Below are positions 6,600-7,505 of a DNA stretch of 7,505 nucleotides, piece after piece (position 1 is the stretch's first letter; every line of letters starts with the position of its first letter). Below the pieces are notes generated by a model, which saw only the letters and a list, made by a program, of their open reading frames with translations, had not been told where the DNA came from and did no database searches. The stretch covers positions 1 to 7,505 of the forward strand of contig JAEWOQ010000058.1 in assembly GCA_023460875.1 (NCBI GenBank), given 5' to 3'. This DNA is from Pseudomonadota bacterium (lineage in GTDB: Bacteria; Myxococcota_A; Polyangia; Polyangiales; Polyangiaceae). The translations under genes were made by a program, and so were the position numbers.

Positions 6600-6842
6600 G
6601 CAACCCTGCTCGGCTCCCAGCTTCCGGGCTAGCGGAATGCCCAACGGGGCCTCTGCCCCCCATCGGGACCCACGAGCTCCGACGAAGAGCGCATTTTCCA
6701 TTGTACCGAGAACCCCGTCCCGATCGGAGCCAAACTCCCCATGAGCCTCGCCTCGTCCGGAGGTCAGAGTCCCGCGACCACCCGGCCGAAATGCCGCGCG
6801 TAAAGAATCCCCCGAGCGGACCGTTCCTCTGCTGCACCAGCC
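6600..6842. other. Divergent intergenic region, probable promoters in both directions
   Basis: This region must hold promoters for the minus-strand lipoprotein gene and probably for the plus-strand Hpt gene. The best single hit is TACAAT on the minus strand (complement of 6700-6705), a good -10 hexamer, but no convincing -35 sits 16-18 bases upstream of it. An AT-richer patch (6690-6705) stands out from the GC-rich surroundings. I found no sigma-54 type GG-N10-GC element that I could defend, and no gene. Confidence 0.35.
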
Positions 6843-7271
6843 ATGTCGAACAGCGCAGCGACTTCCCGCATGGAACCCGTAGGTCGACCATCTTCGGAGG
6901 AGCTCCTCGACTTGCGCTACCTCGCGGAGGCCGCCGAAGGAGACGTCGAGTTCATCTCGAGCATCCTCCACGATTATCTCAAAGGGACGGGAGGCCAGCT
7001 AGAGCAACTGCACGGCGCCCTCCTCGCCCAGGACGGAGACGCGGTCCGGCGGCTGGCCCACTCGGTGAAAGGAGCCAGCGCCAGCGTGGGGGCGACGCGG
7101 GTGATGGAAGCCGCGTCTCAGCTCGAGGACATCGTGCGGCTCGAGGGCATGGAGCGGGCGGATGAGCTCGCCTTCGCCGTGACCTGCGAGTTTCGTCGGC
7201 TGGAAGCCTACCTCGCTGCGCAAGGCGAGGCGGCCTTTCTCGTGTCGAGTCGTCTGGCGCTCCCCGCGTGA
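6843..7271 (+). CDS. Stand-alone Hpt (histidine phosphotransfer) domain protein
   Basis: A 142-residue cytoplasmic protein that probably relays phosphate between a hybrid histidine kinase receiver and a response regulator. Residues 21-130 form the Hpt helical bundle. The key helix reads RRLAHSVKGASASVGATRV, with H73 as the phospho-accepting histidine followed by the K76-G77 pair seen in many Hpt domains, then the downstream MEAASQLE helix. The upstream LRYLAEAAEGDVEFISSILHDYL helix also fits. No kinase core or receiver domain is fused, and no kinase or regulator gene is visible nearby, so its partners must be encoded elsewhere. No clear Shine-Dalgarno lies before ATG 6843; ATG 6870 (Met10) is an alternative start that keeps the whole domain. 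It converges with the recD-like gene, 72 bases away. Confidence 0.88.
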   Translation: MSNSAATSRMEPVGRPSSEELLDLRYLAEAAEGDVEFISSILHDYLKGTGGQLEQLHGALLAQDGDAVRRLAHSVKGASASVGATRVMEAASQLEDIVRLEGMERADELAFAVTCEFRRLEAYLAAQGEAAFLVSSRLALPA

Positions 7272-7280
7272 GGGACGCCT

Positions 7281-7324
7281 CGCCTCGCAAGGGGCTTGGC
7301 CACGAGCGTGAATCTCGCGAGGCG
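7281..7324. terminator. Inverted repeat between convergent Hpt and recD-like genes
   Basis: CGCCTCGC (7281-7288) pairs with GCGAGGCG (7317-7324) across a 28-base loop. An overlapping second copy of CGCCTCGC (7276-7283) offers an alternative left arm. It lies between two converging stop codons, where a two-way terminator would be expected. The long loop and lack of T-tracts keep this tentative. Confidence 0.3.
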
Positions 7325-7343
7325 GGATCTAGCAACGCTGAGC

Positions 7344-7505
7344 TCACAGACGAGCAGCGACGGGCAGCGATAGAGCGTCCGCGAGGCCTGAAGCGCGCCC
7401 GACCTGACGCTGCACGGCTTCCTCCACCGCCTCTCGAGAGCCGACGAGGCGGACCCGCTTCTTCGCTCGCGTGATCGCCGTGTACAAAAGCTCACGGGTC
7501 AGCAG
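7344..7505 (-). CDS. recD: RecD-type exonuclease V alpha subunit helicase, C-terminal fragment
   Basis: Only the last 53 codons are inside the window; the gene continues past the right edge on the minus strand, with its first complete codon at 7505-7503 and TGA at 7346-7344. The fragment includes TRELLYTAITRAKKRVRLVG, the superfamily 1 helicase motif VI region, with the ITRAK box that contacts nucleotide. It then has a tail ending RQVGRASGLADAL, which matches the closing RxxRxSGL pattern of RecD proteins. RecD is the 5'-3' helicase subunit of RecBCD, which processes double-strand breaks. UvrD/Rep-type helicases share motif VI but not the SGL tail, so RecD is preferred. Whether recB and recC adjoin it cannot be seen. 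Confidence 0.82.
   Translation of the reverse strand: MLTRELLYTAITRAKKRVRLVGSREAVEEAVQRQVGRASGLADALSLPVAARL

Noticed and set aside
6570..6600. AACGGGCTGCC at 6580-6590 considered as a third copy of the shared hairpin core
   Set aside because: It has an extra G, lacks the following GAAAG and does not form the same hairpin.
5695..6891. 398-codon open frame on - overlapping the start of the lipoprotein gene and the intergenic region
   Set aside because: It is a shifted reading of the same strand as the GH12-like gene, low in complexity (Ala/Pro/Thr/Arg) and without known motifs.
7208..7495. 95-codon frame on - at the right edge
   Set aside because: A different minus-strand phase over the same bases gives the unmistakable RecD C-terminus, so this one is out of frame.

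Overview
The window looks like a chromosomal segment from a high-GC, cellulose-degrading deltaproteobacterial lineage, most likely a myxobacterium (Polyangiales/Sorangium type). The grounds are the strong G/C preference at third codon positions, the Cys-rich 'CGxxCxD...NCGxCG' modules on secreted lipoproteins, the Gly/Asp linkers and the large extracytoplasmic proteins. This placement is inferred from style and was not tested by alignment.

Layout from left to right. Positions 1-2321 (+) hold a family 9 glycoside hydrolase (endoglucanase type) whose 5' end lies outside the window. A hairpin at 2342-2375 follows it. Positions 2457-4202 (+) encode a putative lipoprotein with a 14-Cys stalk and about seven beta-propeller-like repeats. 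Next come about 420 bases with no convincing gene, carrying several hairpins that probably end the two convergent genes. Positions 4625-6478 (-) encode a second large putative lipoprotein: Cys-rich repeats, a jelly-roll domain that looks carbohydrate-binding, and a C-terminal GH12 domain. A 364-base divergent intergenic region with a structured leader follows. Positions 6843-7271 (+) encode a small stand-alone Hpt phosphotransfer protein. The right edge (7344-7505, -) holds the last 53 codons of a RecD-type helicase.

The first three genes form an extracytoplasmic plant-polysaccharide theme: a GH9 enzyme, a surface propeller lipoprotein and a surface GH12-like lipoprotein. They are not one operon, because the third is convergent to the first two. 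The Hpt and recD genes look unrelated to that theme.

The most interesting signal is in the GH12 domain. The Glu that acts as catalytic nucleophile in GH12 enzymes (the E of the family's ELMIW-type motif) is Phe513 here, while the acid/base Glu (E599) and the supporting Asp (D495) remain. This suggests a surface-anchored glycan-binding or sensing pseudoenzyme rather than a retaining glucanase. A second signal is an identical 15-base core (AACGGCTGCCGAAAG) inside two hairpins, each lying downstream of a gene and in that gene's sense orientation, which suggests a dispersed 3'-end element.
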